DNA from: Ralstonia insidiosa
GTDB taxonomy: Bacteria > Pseudomonadota > Gammaproteobacteria > Burkholderiales > Burkholderiaceae
DNA: 64,000 nt
Assembly (NCBI RefSeq): GCF_008801405.1
Contig: NZ_VZPV01000002.1
Location: 682,001 to 746,000 of the forward strand
Direction of reading: 5' to 3'
Position 1 is the first letter of the stretch. Every line of letters starts with the position of its first letter. The translations under genes and the position numbers were made by a program. Under the pieces are notes generated by a model. The model saw only the letters and a program-made list of their open reading frames with translations, made no database searches and was not told the DNA's origin. Positions 1 through 7,870 of the stretch are shown here, in pieces.

Positions 1-1802
1 CGCCACATCGTGCGCCCATCGGCGCAACGCGCCGAGGTTTCCACGACGGGCAGCGCATGCTGCGTGTGCGCGCCGACAACCTCGACCGGCTGCTGAGCCT
101 GTCGGGAGAATCGCTGGTGGAATCACGCTGGCTCAAGCCGTTTGGTGAGTCGATGCTGCGCGTCAAGCGCAGCCACCGCTCGGCCACGCTGGCGCTCGAT
201 ACGCTGTACGAAACCCTGGTCGAGCGGCTGGACCCGCATGCCGATGCCGACATGCATGCCGCGCTCAACGACGTGCGCCAGATGCTCGGCCACATGCAGC
301 AGACGCTGGGCGAGCACATCGACGATCTCGACCGCTTCGACCGCCGCAGCACGCACCTCGCACAGCAGCTGTATGACGAAGCCCTGCAATGCCGCATGCG
401 CCCCTTTGGCGATGCCACGCACGCGTACCCGCGCGTGGTGCGTGACCTGGCGCGGTCGTTGGCCAAGCGCGTGCGCTTTGCCATCGTCGGTGAAGCCACC
501 CAGGTCGATCGCGACATTCTCGACATGCTGGATGCCCCATTGGGCCACCTGCTGCGCAACGCTATCGACCACGGCGTGGAAACACCGGAAGCCCGCGAGG
601 CACAGGGCAAGCCCGCCGAGGCCAGCATTACGCTGGAGGCGCGCCACAGTGCTGGCAAGCTGTTGATTACCGTGGCGGATGACGGCGCGGGCATCGATCT
701 GGAAGCCGTGCGCGCAGCGGTGGTGCGGCGCGGTTTGTCCGATGCCGATACCGCCAGCCGCCTGTCGGACCATGAACTGCTCGACTTCCTGCTGCTGCCG
801 GGCTTCTCGATGCGCGAGCAGGTGACGGACTTGTCTGGCCGTGGTGTCGGGCTCGATGCTGTGCACGAGATGGTCAAGGCGGTGCGCGGCACGGTGCGCA
901 TTCAGACCGAGCCCGGCCGCGGCACGCGCTTCATGCTGCAGTTGCCGCTCACGCTGTCGGTCATCCGCAGCCTGCTGGTGGATGTGGGCGGCGAGGCGTA
1001 TGCGTTTCCGCTGGCCTACGTGCGGCGCACGCTGGAGCTGGCCCGTACCGAGATCGACATGCTCGAAGGGCAGCAGCATTTCCGCTTCGATGGCCGCCCG
1101 GTGGGGTTGGTGACCGCGCACCAGTTGCTCGGCACGCAGCCACCGGGTGAGGCGCGCGACAGCGTGCCAGTGGTCGTCATTGGCGAAGGGGCAGAGACCT
1201 ACGGCATTGCCGTCGACCGCTTCCTGGGCGAGCGCATGCTGGTCGTGCAGCCGCTGGATGCACGGCTGGGCAAGGTGCGCGACATTGCCGCCGGGGCGCT
1301 GATGGAGAACGGCGACGCCGTGCTGATCGTCGACGTGGATGATCTGCTGCGCTCGGTCGACAAGCTGGTGCGTGGTGGCCAGCTCGACAAAGTGCAGCGC
1401 GGGCAGGGTGTGGCCGTGCAGCACCGCAAGCATGTGCTGGTGGTGGACGATTCGCTCACGGTGCGCGAGCTGGAGCGCAAGCTGCTGGAGAAGCGCGGCT
1501 ACGTCGTTACCGTGGCCGTGGACGGTATGGACGGCTGGAACGCCCTGCGTGGTGCCCAGTTCGACCTCGTCGTCACCGACATCGACATGCCACGCATGGA
1601 CGGTATCGAGCTGGTCACACTCATCAAGCGCGATGCGGTGCTCAAGTCACTGCCGGTGATGGTCGTGTCTTACAAGGATCGGGAGGAGGATCGCCGCCGC
1701 GGGCTGGAAGCCGGCGCCGATTACTACCTCGCCAAGGGCAGTTTCCACGATGAAGCACTGCTCGACGCAGTGCGAGACCTGATTGGAGAGGCGCGGACAT
1801 GA
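1..1802 (+). CDS. wspE: WspE-type hybrid CheA histidine kinase/response regulator, 5' end outside window
   Basis: Hybrid chemotaxis-type kinase that should phosphorylate WspF and WspR. The reading frame is open back to base 3, so the N-terminal Hpt domain lies upstream of the window. Visible parts in order are a helical dimerisation region, a HATPase domain with N box (LLRNAIDHGVE), G1 (DDGAGIDL) and G2 (GRGVGLDAV) motifs, a CheW-like domain, and a C-terminal receiver with the phospho-acceptor Asp in VTDIDMPRMDG and a conserved Lys in YLAKGS. The stop overlaps the ATG of the CheB-type gene by 4 bp, and a REC-GGDEF gene follows. That order (CheA hybrid, CheB, REC-GGDEF) is the signature of the wsp surface-sensing operon rather than a flagellar che operon. 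The identity rests on domain order and context. The ATG at 57 is internal, not the true start. Confidence 0.9.
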   Translation, partial: PHRAPIGATRRGFHDGQRMLRVRADNLDRLLSLSGESLVESRWLKPFGESMLRVKRSHRSATLALDTLYETLVERLDPHADADMHAALNDVRQMLGHMQQTLGEHIDDLDRFDRRSTHLAQQLYDEALQCRMRPFGDATHAYPRVVRDLARSLAKRVRFAIVGEATQVDRDILDMLDAPLGHLLRNAIDHGVETPEAREAQGKPAEASITLEARHSAGKLLITVADDGAGIDLEAVRAAVVRRGLSDADTASRLSDHELLDFLLLPGFSMREQVTDLSGRGVGLDAVHEMVKAVRGTVRIQTEPGRGTRFMLQLPLTLSVIRSLLVDVGGEAYAFPLAYVRRTLELARTEIDMLEGQQHFRFDGRPVGLVTAHQLLGTQPPGEARDSVPVVVIGEGAETYGIAVDRFLGERMLVVQPLDARLGKVRDIAAGALMENGDAVLIVDVDDLLRSVDKLVRGGQLDKVQRGQGVAVQHRKHVLVVDDSLTVRELERKLLEKRGYVVTVAVDGMDGWNALRGAQFDLVVTDIDMPRMDGIELVTLIKRDAVLKSLPVMVVSYKDREEDRRRGLEAGADYYLAKGSFHDEALLDAVRDLIGEART

Positions 1803-2806
1803 ACATCGGCATCGTCAACGATATGCCGCTGGCGGTGGAAGCCATGCGCCGCACGATTGCGCGCCGGCCCGAGCACCGCGTGCTGTGGGTGGCGACCGAC
1901 GGCGCGCAGGCGGTGGATTTTTGCGCCGCGCAGCCGCCCGACGTGGTGCTGATGGATCTGATCATGCCGCGCTTTGACGGCGTGGAGGCCACCCGCCGCA
2001 TCATGGCATCGAGCCATCCGTGCGCGATCCTGGTGGTCACCAGCAGCGTGGGTGCCAACGCCTGGCGCGTGTACGAAGCGATGGGCGCGGGGGCACTGGA
2101 TGCCGTTGATACCCCCACATTGACCAGCGGCACCGATGTCGAGTGCAACCACCCACTGCTGACCAAGATCGACCAGATTGGCCGCCTGCTGGAAAAACCC
2201 GTCATGCCCAAGCCGCGCGCCATTGCGCCTGTACGCGGCGGTGCGGTGCCCTTGGTCGCGATCGGTGCTTCTGCGGGTGGCCCCACTGCGCTGGCTGCGG
2301 TGCTGGGCAAGCTGCCGGTGGAGTTTCCGGCCAGCATTGCCGTGGTTCAGCACGTGGACCAGGCGTTTGCCGCCGGCATGGCCGAATGGCTGGATGGCCA
2401 GACTGCATTGAAGGTGCGCGTGGCCGTCGAGGGAGATCGCCCGCGTGCCGGCGAGGTGCTGCTGGCGGCCACGAATGACCACATGCACGCGCTGCCCGGC
2501 GGCACCTTCGGCTACACACGAGAGCCGGCCGCCACGCCATATCGGCCGTCTGTGGATGTGTTCTTTCACAGTCTGGTCGAACACTGGCAGGGCACCGCCA
2601 TTGGCGTGTTGCTCACGGGCATGGGGCGCGACGGTGCCATCGGCCTGAAGGCGATGCGTGCCAAGGGCTATCACACCATCGCGCAGGACGAGGCGACCAG
2701 CGCAGTGTACGGCATGCCCAAGGCAGCGGCGGCCTTGGATGCGGCACGCGCCATCCTGCCGCTCGGCCGCATTGCCGATGAACTCACGGTGCTCGTGCGC
2801 AAATGA
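1799..2806 (+). CDS. wspF: WspF-type CheB protein-glutamate methylesterase
   Basis: Response regulator-methylesterase of 335 residues that removes methyl groups from the Wsp receptor and so damps signalling. The N-terminal receiver has its acceptor Asp in VVLMDLIMPRFDG; a linker follows, then a CheB catalytic domain from about residue 150. The catalytic triad is visible: Ser in IGASAGGPTAL, His in VVQHVDQAF and Asp in GMGRDGAIG. The start overlaps the kinase stop (ATGA), so translation is probably coupled. In Pseudomonas, loss of WspF locks the system on and raises c-di-GMP; the same role is inferred here from the downstream wspR-like gene. Confidence 0.9.
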   Translation: MNIGIVNDMPLAVEAMRRTIARRPEHRVLWVATDGAQAVDFCAAQPPDVVLMDLIMPRFDGVEATRRIMASSHPCAILVVTSSVGANAWRVYEAMGAGALDAVDTPTLTSGTDVECNHPLLTKIDQIGRLLEKPVMPKPRAIAPVRGGAVPLVAIGASAGGPTALAAVLGKLPVEFPASIAVVQHVDQAFAAGMAEWLDGQTALKVRVAVEGDRPRAGEVLLAATNDHMHALPGGTFGYTREPAATPYRPSVDVFFHSLVEHWQGTAIGVLLTGMGRDGAIGLKAMRAKGYHTIAQDEATSAVYGMPKAAAALDAARAILPLGRIADELTVLVRK

Positions 2807-2858
2807 ACGCGGCACGGGCCATGATCGACCACACATAACCAAAAACGGGGAGCATCAC

Positions 2859-3980
2859 ATGACCAACCAACCACACGACAGTCCAGGCGGCCCAGACAGC
2901 TTGGATGGCCCGGAAGACAAGCCCATCCCTGTGGCGGAAGCCACACTGGAGGCGGCGCGTGCCCTGCTGCATACGCCGGCGGCTGCCGACGTACCGGTGA
3001 TGGTGCTGCTGGTGGACGACCAGGCCATCGTGGCCGAGGCCGTGCGCCAGGCGCTGGCCGGCGAAGAGCGCCTCGACTTCCACTACTGCGCGCGTTCGGA
3101 CGAGGCAATGATCGCCGCCATTCAGACGCGGCCCACCGTCATCCTGCAAGACCTGGTGATGCCGGGCACCGACGGCCTGACGCTGGTGCGCGACTACCGC
3201 GCCAACCCGGTACTGCGCGATGTGCCCATCATCGTGCTGTCCACCAAGGAAGAGCCGGTCATCAAGAGTGCCGCGTTTGCAGCGGGTGCCAATGACTATC
3301 TCGTCAAGCTGCCGGACCGCATCGAGTTGCTCGCGCGCATCCGTTACCACTCGCGTTCGTACGTCAACCTGCTGCAGCGCGATGAGGCCTACCGCGCGCT
3401 GCGCCAGTCGCAGCAGCAGTTGCTGGAAGCCAACCTGGAGCTGCGCCGCCTGACCAACTCCGACGGCCTGACGGGCCTGGCCAACCGCCGCTATCTCGAC
3501 GAGTATCTGGGCGCCGAGTGGCGACGCGGTGCACGCGAAGGCACGACGCTGTCGTTCCTGATGATCGACGTCGACAACTTCAAGCTCTACAACGACACCT
3601 ACGGCCACGTTGCGGGCGACGAGGTGCTCAAGCGCATCGGCAGCACGGTGGAAGCGTGTCTGGGCCGACCCGGCGATCTGGCCGCGCGTTTTGGCGGCGA
3701 GGAGTTTGCCGTCGTGTTGCCCGGCACCAGCGCAGAGGGGCTGACGGTACTGGCTGAAAAAATCCGGAGCGCAATCGAGGCGCTGCAGGTGCCGCACGTG
3801 CATTCGTCCACGGGTGCATACGTGACAGTGAGCGTGGGTGGCGCGATGGTCAACCCGGTGCACGATGTGCCGACCACCACGCTGATCGAAGCCGCCGACC
3901 TGGCGCTGTACCAGGCCAAGCACGAAGGCAAGAACCGCACGGTGATCGGCACCGGCGAGGGTGCCGGCCGCAGCGTCTAG
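2859..3980 (+). CDS. wspR: WspR-type response regulator diguanylate cyclase
   Basis: Makes cyclic di-GMP from two GTP when its receiver is phosphorylated by the Wsp kinase. The product is 373 residues from the ATG at 2859, which sits behind a GGGGAG ribosome site; a longer in-frame ORF from 2658 would run inside wspF and is rejected. The receiver occupies about residues 45-170, with the acceptor Asp in ILQDLVMPGTDG. A predicted helical stalk follows (LLQRDEAYRALRQSQQQ and onward), then a GGDEF domain with active site GGEEF. An RPGD motif five residues before GGEEF matches the RxxD inhibitory I-site, so product feedback is expected. The last four bases (CTAG) also carry the stop of the convergent gene. 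Confidence 0.92.
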   Translation: MTNQPHDSPGGPDSLDGPEDKPIPVAEATLEAARALLHTPAAADVPVMVLLVDDQAIVAEAVRQALAGEERLDFHYCARSDEAMIAAIQTRPTVILQDLVMPGTDGLTLVRDYRANPVLRDVPIIVLSTKEEPVIKSAAFAAGANDYLVKLPDRIELLARIRYHSRSYVNLLQRDEAYRALRQSQQQLLEANLELRRLTNSDGLTGLANRRYLDEYLGAEWRRGAREGTTLSFLMIDVDNFKLYNDTYGHVAGDEVLKRIGSTVEACLGRPGDLAARFGGEEFAVVLPGTSAEGLTVLAEKIRSAIEALQVPHVHSSTGAYVTVSVGGAMVNPVHDVPTTTLIEAADLALYQAKHEGKNRTVIGTGEGAGRSV

Positions 3981-6655
3981 GTTTCGGCGAGCTGCCGTTC
4001 GAGCACAAAGGCTTCGAACGCTGCCGGCGGCACCGGCGGGCAGAAGAGGTGGCCTTGCCCGTAGTCGCATCCGGCGGCCATGAGGATGGCGCGCTGCTCC
4101 TCGGTCTCGATGCCTTCGGCAATGACTTTGATGCGCAGTGCGTGTGCCATGCTGACGATGGCGCTGCACAGCGCGATGTCTTTCGCGTCATGCGCCAGGC
4201 TGCGCACGAATGACTGGTCAATCTTGATGTAGTCGATATCGAAGCGCTTGAGGTACGACAGCGAGGAGTACCCGGTGCCGAAGTCGTCGAGCGCAATGTC
4301 AATGCCGGCGCGACGGAAGTCATTGAGGTGCTCGACCACATCGGCGTTGTCGGCCATCAAAGAGCCTTCCGTGATCTCGACAACCAGGCTGTGCGGTGGA
4401 ATGCCCCTGCGCATCACCACCTTGGGCCAGGACTGATCTCCCGTGGCGTTGACGCGAAACTCTATCGGCGATTTGTTGACGGACACCTGCAGCGCGTTGT
4501 CGAGCGTGGCGTGCCAGTGCATGAGCTGGTCCAGCGCCTGGTTCAACACCCACTTGCCGATCTCGACGATCAGGCCCGAGTCCTCCGCCACCGGAATGAA
4601 ATCTGCCGGATCGATCTCGCCGCGCGCGGGGTGTGTCCAGCGGATCAGCGCCTCCGCCTTGCGTACCTTGCCGGTCTGCATGTCGACGATGGGCTGGTAG
4701 TGCACCGCGAGCTGGTCTTGCTGGAGCGCCACGCGCAGGTCGCTCGTGATGCGCAATCGCTCCTGTTCCGCCCGCTGCAATGCCGGTGTGAAGACGGCCC
4801 ATTGATTGCGCCCGGCGCTCTTGGCGGCGAACATCGCCTGATCGGCGCGCACCAGCAACGTTTCCGCGCTGTCCGCATCGCGCGGGTACAGCGCCAGCCC
4901 AATGCTGGCCGACACCTCCACGCTTTCCTGGCCAAGCCGCAGCGGTGACGCGATCCGCGCCAGCAGGGCCCGGATGATGGGCGCCGCGGCGCCAGCATCG
5001 GACAGGTCCGGCAGGATGATGGTGAACTCGTCGCCGCCCAGCCGCGCGACCGTATCGGTACCGCGCACGATGGCCGAGATGCGGCGCGCGATCTCCTTGA
5101 GCAGGATGTCGCCCTGGTCGTGGCCAAGGGTGTCATTGACCTCCTTGAAGCGGTCCAGATCAATGAACAGCAGCGCGACTTGCGAGTGCGACTGGCGGGC
5201 CCGCGCAATCTCCCGGCGCAGACGGTCGTAGAACAGGTGCCGGTTGGGCAGATCGGTGAGCGCGTCGAAGTTGGCCTGCCGCCAGATGACCTCTTCTGCG
5301 CGCTTCTTCTCGGTCATGTCGTGAATGAGCGCAACGCGGCGTGGTTCGCCCAGCGCGCTGCCGGCAAACGTGTCGATGGTCAGCAAGGCGGGGAACTCGC
5401 TGCCGTCCTTGCGGCGGATCAGGTATTCGCCGCTCCACGTGCCCTTGTCGGCAACGGCCGAGCGCATGGCATCGACGACGGCGCCTTCGTTGCATTCGGA
5501 GCGGATGGCATCGCTGGACTGGCCCTTGAACTCCTGTGCGCTGTAGCCCGTCGTGACGGTAAAGGCTGGGTTGATGTCGACCACCTCGCCGTCGAGCGTC
5601 GTCACCATCATCGCTTCGCTGCTGGACGCATAGACGAGCGAGGCCATGCGCATCTCTTCCAGGTGTCGCTTGCGCTCAGCCATTTGCCGACGCAGGGTGA
5701 GATACAGCAGCCCGATCAGCAAGGTCGAGGCAATGCCCCCCACCACCGCAGTGTGCCGGTACGTCTCGAACGGCTCCAGCACCGATGCCACTGACTCACC
5801 AACCAGGAAGTAGAGCCCGATCTCGGGCACATGGTGATAGCCGATGATGCGCTCGATGCCGTCGGTGCCCGAGACCACGCGGTAGCTGCCCGTTTCCGGC
5901 GCACCCGGTTGGTTGAACTGGCGCTTGCGCGGCGGCTTCTCCATGCCGACGGTCGGGTTGGGTACTCGGGCGATGATCAGGCCCGAGTCCTTGATGATGG
6001 TGGCCACGCCATCCTTGCCCACGGTGAGCGTGTTGGCAAAGCCTGCGAACTGCTCCGGGCTGACCGACACCACCACCACGCCTGCAAAGCGCCCAGCCTT
6101 GAGGATGGGCCGCGTGAACTGGATGGACCACTTTTTCGAGACCTTGCCCTGGACCGGGTCACTGATGAACAGCGTGTCGCGTCCGCCCGATGCCTTGTGC
6201 ACGCGAAAGTGCTCGCGCTGGCTCAGGTCAACGCGGTCGGTGACGGGGCCGATGCTGGAGTAGACCAGCATGCCGTTCTCATCGATGACGGCCACCTGGA
6301 AGGTCAGGTCGCGCACGACTTCCTGCCGTTCGTGGATGACCTGTTCGAACACCTCGCGGCCAGCCAGCCAGCTGGCGCGCAGGTCGAGCAGGAATTCCGA
6401 CACGCGTCGCGCGCTGCCGAGCGAGTACTCGCCAAAGGCCTGCGCTTCGACTTCGGTGCGCGCTTCTGCGTCGCGGATCAGCCGGTCATGCTCCTTCGTG
6501 AGCTGGTGGAACGTGAACCACCAGATGAAGACCAGGCATGCCGCCACCCCGAGGTTGAGCGGCGACAGCAGCCAGCGCAGCCCAGTGGGTCTCCCCGGCC
6601 GCCTTCGCCGTTCTGACGTCGTGCCATCTGAAGCCTTCGATTGCGCCGTGGCCAT
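3977..6655 (-). CDS. Membrane-bound sensor protein with PAS, GGDEF and EAL domains
   Basis: Probable c-di-GMP turnover enzyme of 892 residues. A TM helix near residues 29-48 is followed by a periplasmic dCache-like sensor (about 60-290), a second TM near 300-320, a PAS domain (about 335-440), GGDEF (about 455-610) and EAL (about 640-880). The GGDEF signature is intact, with an RGTD I-site five residues upstream. The EAL domain keeps EALIRW, a VNKS asparagine, EITEG, DDFGTG, IKID and AEGIE, so both activities look possible. I chose the ATG at 6655 because GGAG lies five bases before it; a GTG at 6661 is the alternative. It is tail to tail with wspR, so it probably works in the same c-di-GMP circuit (inference). 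The 225 bp upstream, to the desaturase gene, show nothing I recognise. Confidence 0.9.
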   Translation of the reverse strand: MATAQSKASDGTTSERRRRPGRPTGLRWLLSPLNLGVAACLVFIWWFTFHQLTKEHDRLIRDAEARTEVEAQAFGEYSLGSARRVSEFLLDLRASWLAGREVFEQVIHERQEVVRDLTFQVAVIDENGMLVYSSIGPVTDRVDLSQREHFRVHKASGGRDTLFISDPVQGKVSKKWSIQFTRPILKAGRFAGVVVVSVSPEQFAGFANTLTVGKDGVATIIKDSGLIIARVPNPTVGMEKPPRKRQFNQPGAPETGSYRVVSGTDGIERIIGYHHVPEIGLYFLVGESVASVLEPFETYRHTAVVGGIASTLLIGLLYLTLRRQMAERKRHLEEMRMASLVYASSSEAMMVTTLDGEVVDINPAFTVTTGYSAQEFKGQSSDAIRSECNEGAVVDAMRSAVADKGTWSGEYLIRRKDGSEFPALLTIDTFAGSALGEPRRVALIHDMTEKKRAEEVIWRQANFDALTDLPNRHLFYDRLRREIARARQSHSQVALLFIDLDRFKEVNDTLGHDQGDILLKEIARRISAIVRGTDTVARLGGDEFTIILPDLSDAGAAAPIIRALLARIASPLRLGQESVEVSASIGLALYPRDADSAETLLVRADQAMFAAKSAGRNQWAVFTPALQRAEQERLRITSDLRVALQQDQLAVHYQPIVDMQTGKVRKAEALIRWTHPARGEIDPADFIPVAEDSGLIVEIGKWVLNQALDQLMHWHATLDNALQVSVNKSPIEFRVNATGDQSWPKVVMRRGIPPHSLVVEITEGSLMADNADVVEHLNDFRRAGIDIALDDFGTGYSSLSYLKRFDIDYIKIDQSFVRSLAHDAKDIALCSAIVSMAHALRIKVIAEGIETEEQRAILMAAGCDYGQGHLFCPPVPPAAFEAFVLERQLAET

Positions 6656-6880
6656 CCCCACTCCAGGGTGAGCTCATCCATTTGTCTCCGGGGCCAGTCG
6701 TCTCTGGGGGACGTTTTGCGGCCCGGGGTTTCGGCAACTCCATGCACATCACTCTATATCGGAGCAGATCATCTGTGTCTTAAGCCAAACGGTAGGAGGG
6801 GGGCTAGAACAGCGCAATCGTTTGCCAGGACATGCGCGCCTTGAGTTTGGTGTTTGGGTGCAACGCGGTGCGCTGGCGGT

Positions 6881-7840
6881 TCAGCGCATGTTGTCGAGCA
6901 TGCCGCGCGCCCGGGCGCGTGGGAGGTTGGCCGCGGGTGTGGGGTCTACCCTGTCTGAGGTATAGGCCGCCATGCACCTGCGAATCACAGCCCAGTACGA
7001 GGGCGCGACACAGCGGGCATGTGCGTAGTAGCCGCGCTGTGTCAGCAGCCGGTGCAGGGCAGGCAGCTGGTAAGACGGCACGCTCGCAGCCAGGTGATGT
7101 TCAACGTGAAAGTTCACCCGGTTCGGGCCGATCAGCAACCGCCCGAGCGGCCCAGCCAGCGTGGTGCCGGTGTTCTCGCGTGGGTCGCGCGAGAGGTGGT
7201 CGGGCACGCCGCCGTGCTCGCTCATCACCCGCACGCGCACCAGCAGTGGAAACACGAACACCATGCCGATCCACCAGCAGGCGTAGACCTGCGGCACGCC
7301 CAGCGCCCACAGCGTGCCGAACAGCACGCCATGCGAGACGAGGAAGGGTGCGGTGGTCTTCCAATGGAACGTCTGCACCTGATAGACGAGGTTCTTCACG
7401 CCGTTGATGCCCGACACGTCCCGCAGCAGCTTGCGCGCGAGGCTCGCCCGCGTGGCCGGGTAGCCGTGCACGAAGGCCAGATCGGGGTCATTGGCCGTGC
7501 CGGCGGTGCGGTGATGTTCCAGATGCCCTTTGCGATACGCCCGGTACGGCACGTTGGGCAGGCCACCGAACAGCCACGTACCCGCCCATTCGTTCATGCG
7601 CCGCGAACGGAAGAACGCCAGATGCGCCGTGTCATGCGTGAGGATGCCCAGCCCCAGCGCGCGCCCTGCCAGCACGATGGACGCCACCCCCCACGCAAGC
7701 GGATGCGGCCACACGGCGGGCAATGCAAATGCCGCGGCAATCAACGCAAAGTTGACCGCCGTGACCCACCATGCGCGCCAGTCTGACGGCGTGGTCAACG
7801 CCTTCAGCTCGGCCTTGTCGATCACGTGCAGGACGGACAT
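6881..7840 (-). CDS. Fatty acid desaturase family protein
   Basis: Membrane di-iron desaturase or hydroxylase of 319 residues. The three histidine boxes of the family are visible: HDTAH at residues 69-73, HLEHH at 106-110 and HVEHH at 245-249. Hydrophobic segments occur near residues 25-62, 83-95 and 165-200, as expected for four short membrane spans. GGAGC precedes the ATG at a good distance. It lies 30 bp behind the FadJ-type gene and is probably the last gene of the beta-oxidation operon. Its substrate (membrane lipid acyl chain, acyl-CoA, or a carotenoid or sterol-like compound) cannot be read from the sequence. Confidence 0.87.
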   Translation of the reverse strand: MSVLHVIDKAELKALTTPSDWRAWWVTAVNFALIAAAFALPAVWPHPLAWGVASIVLAGRALGLGILTHDTAHLAFFRSRRMNEWAGTWLFGGLPNVPYRAYRKGHLEHHRTAGTANDPDLAFVHGYPATRASLARKLLRDVSGINGVKNLVYQVQTFHWKTTAPFLVSHGVLFGTLWALGVPQVYACWWIGMVFVFPLLVRVRVMSEHGGVPDHLSRDPRENTGTTLAGPLGRLLIGPNRVNFHVEHHLAASVPSYQLPALHRLLTQRGYYAHARCVAPSYWAVIRRCMAAYTSDRVDPTPAANLPRARARGMLDNMR

Positions 7841-7870
7841 CGCGCGGCTCCTGTTTTGTCGTCGTGTGGA

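Noticed and set aside
123..1433. Long open frame on the opposite strand of wspE
   Set aside because: A shadow frame caused by GC-rich codon use; His/Gln/Arg-rich sequence without any domain. The same applies to the other long antisense frames, for example those opposite the fadJ, mqo and ABC transporter genes.
2658..2858. Upstream extension of the wspR-type gene
   Set aside because: It lies inside wspF; the ATG at 2859 has its own ribosome site and the protein then matches the expected WspR length.
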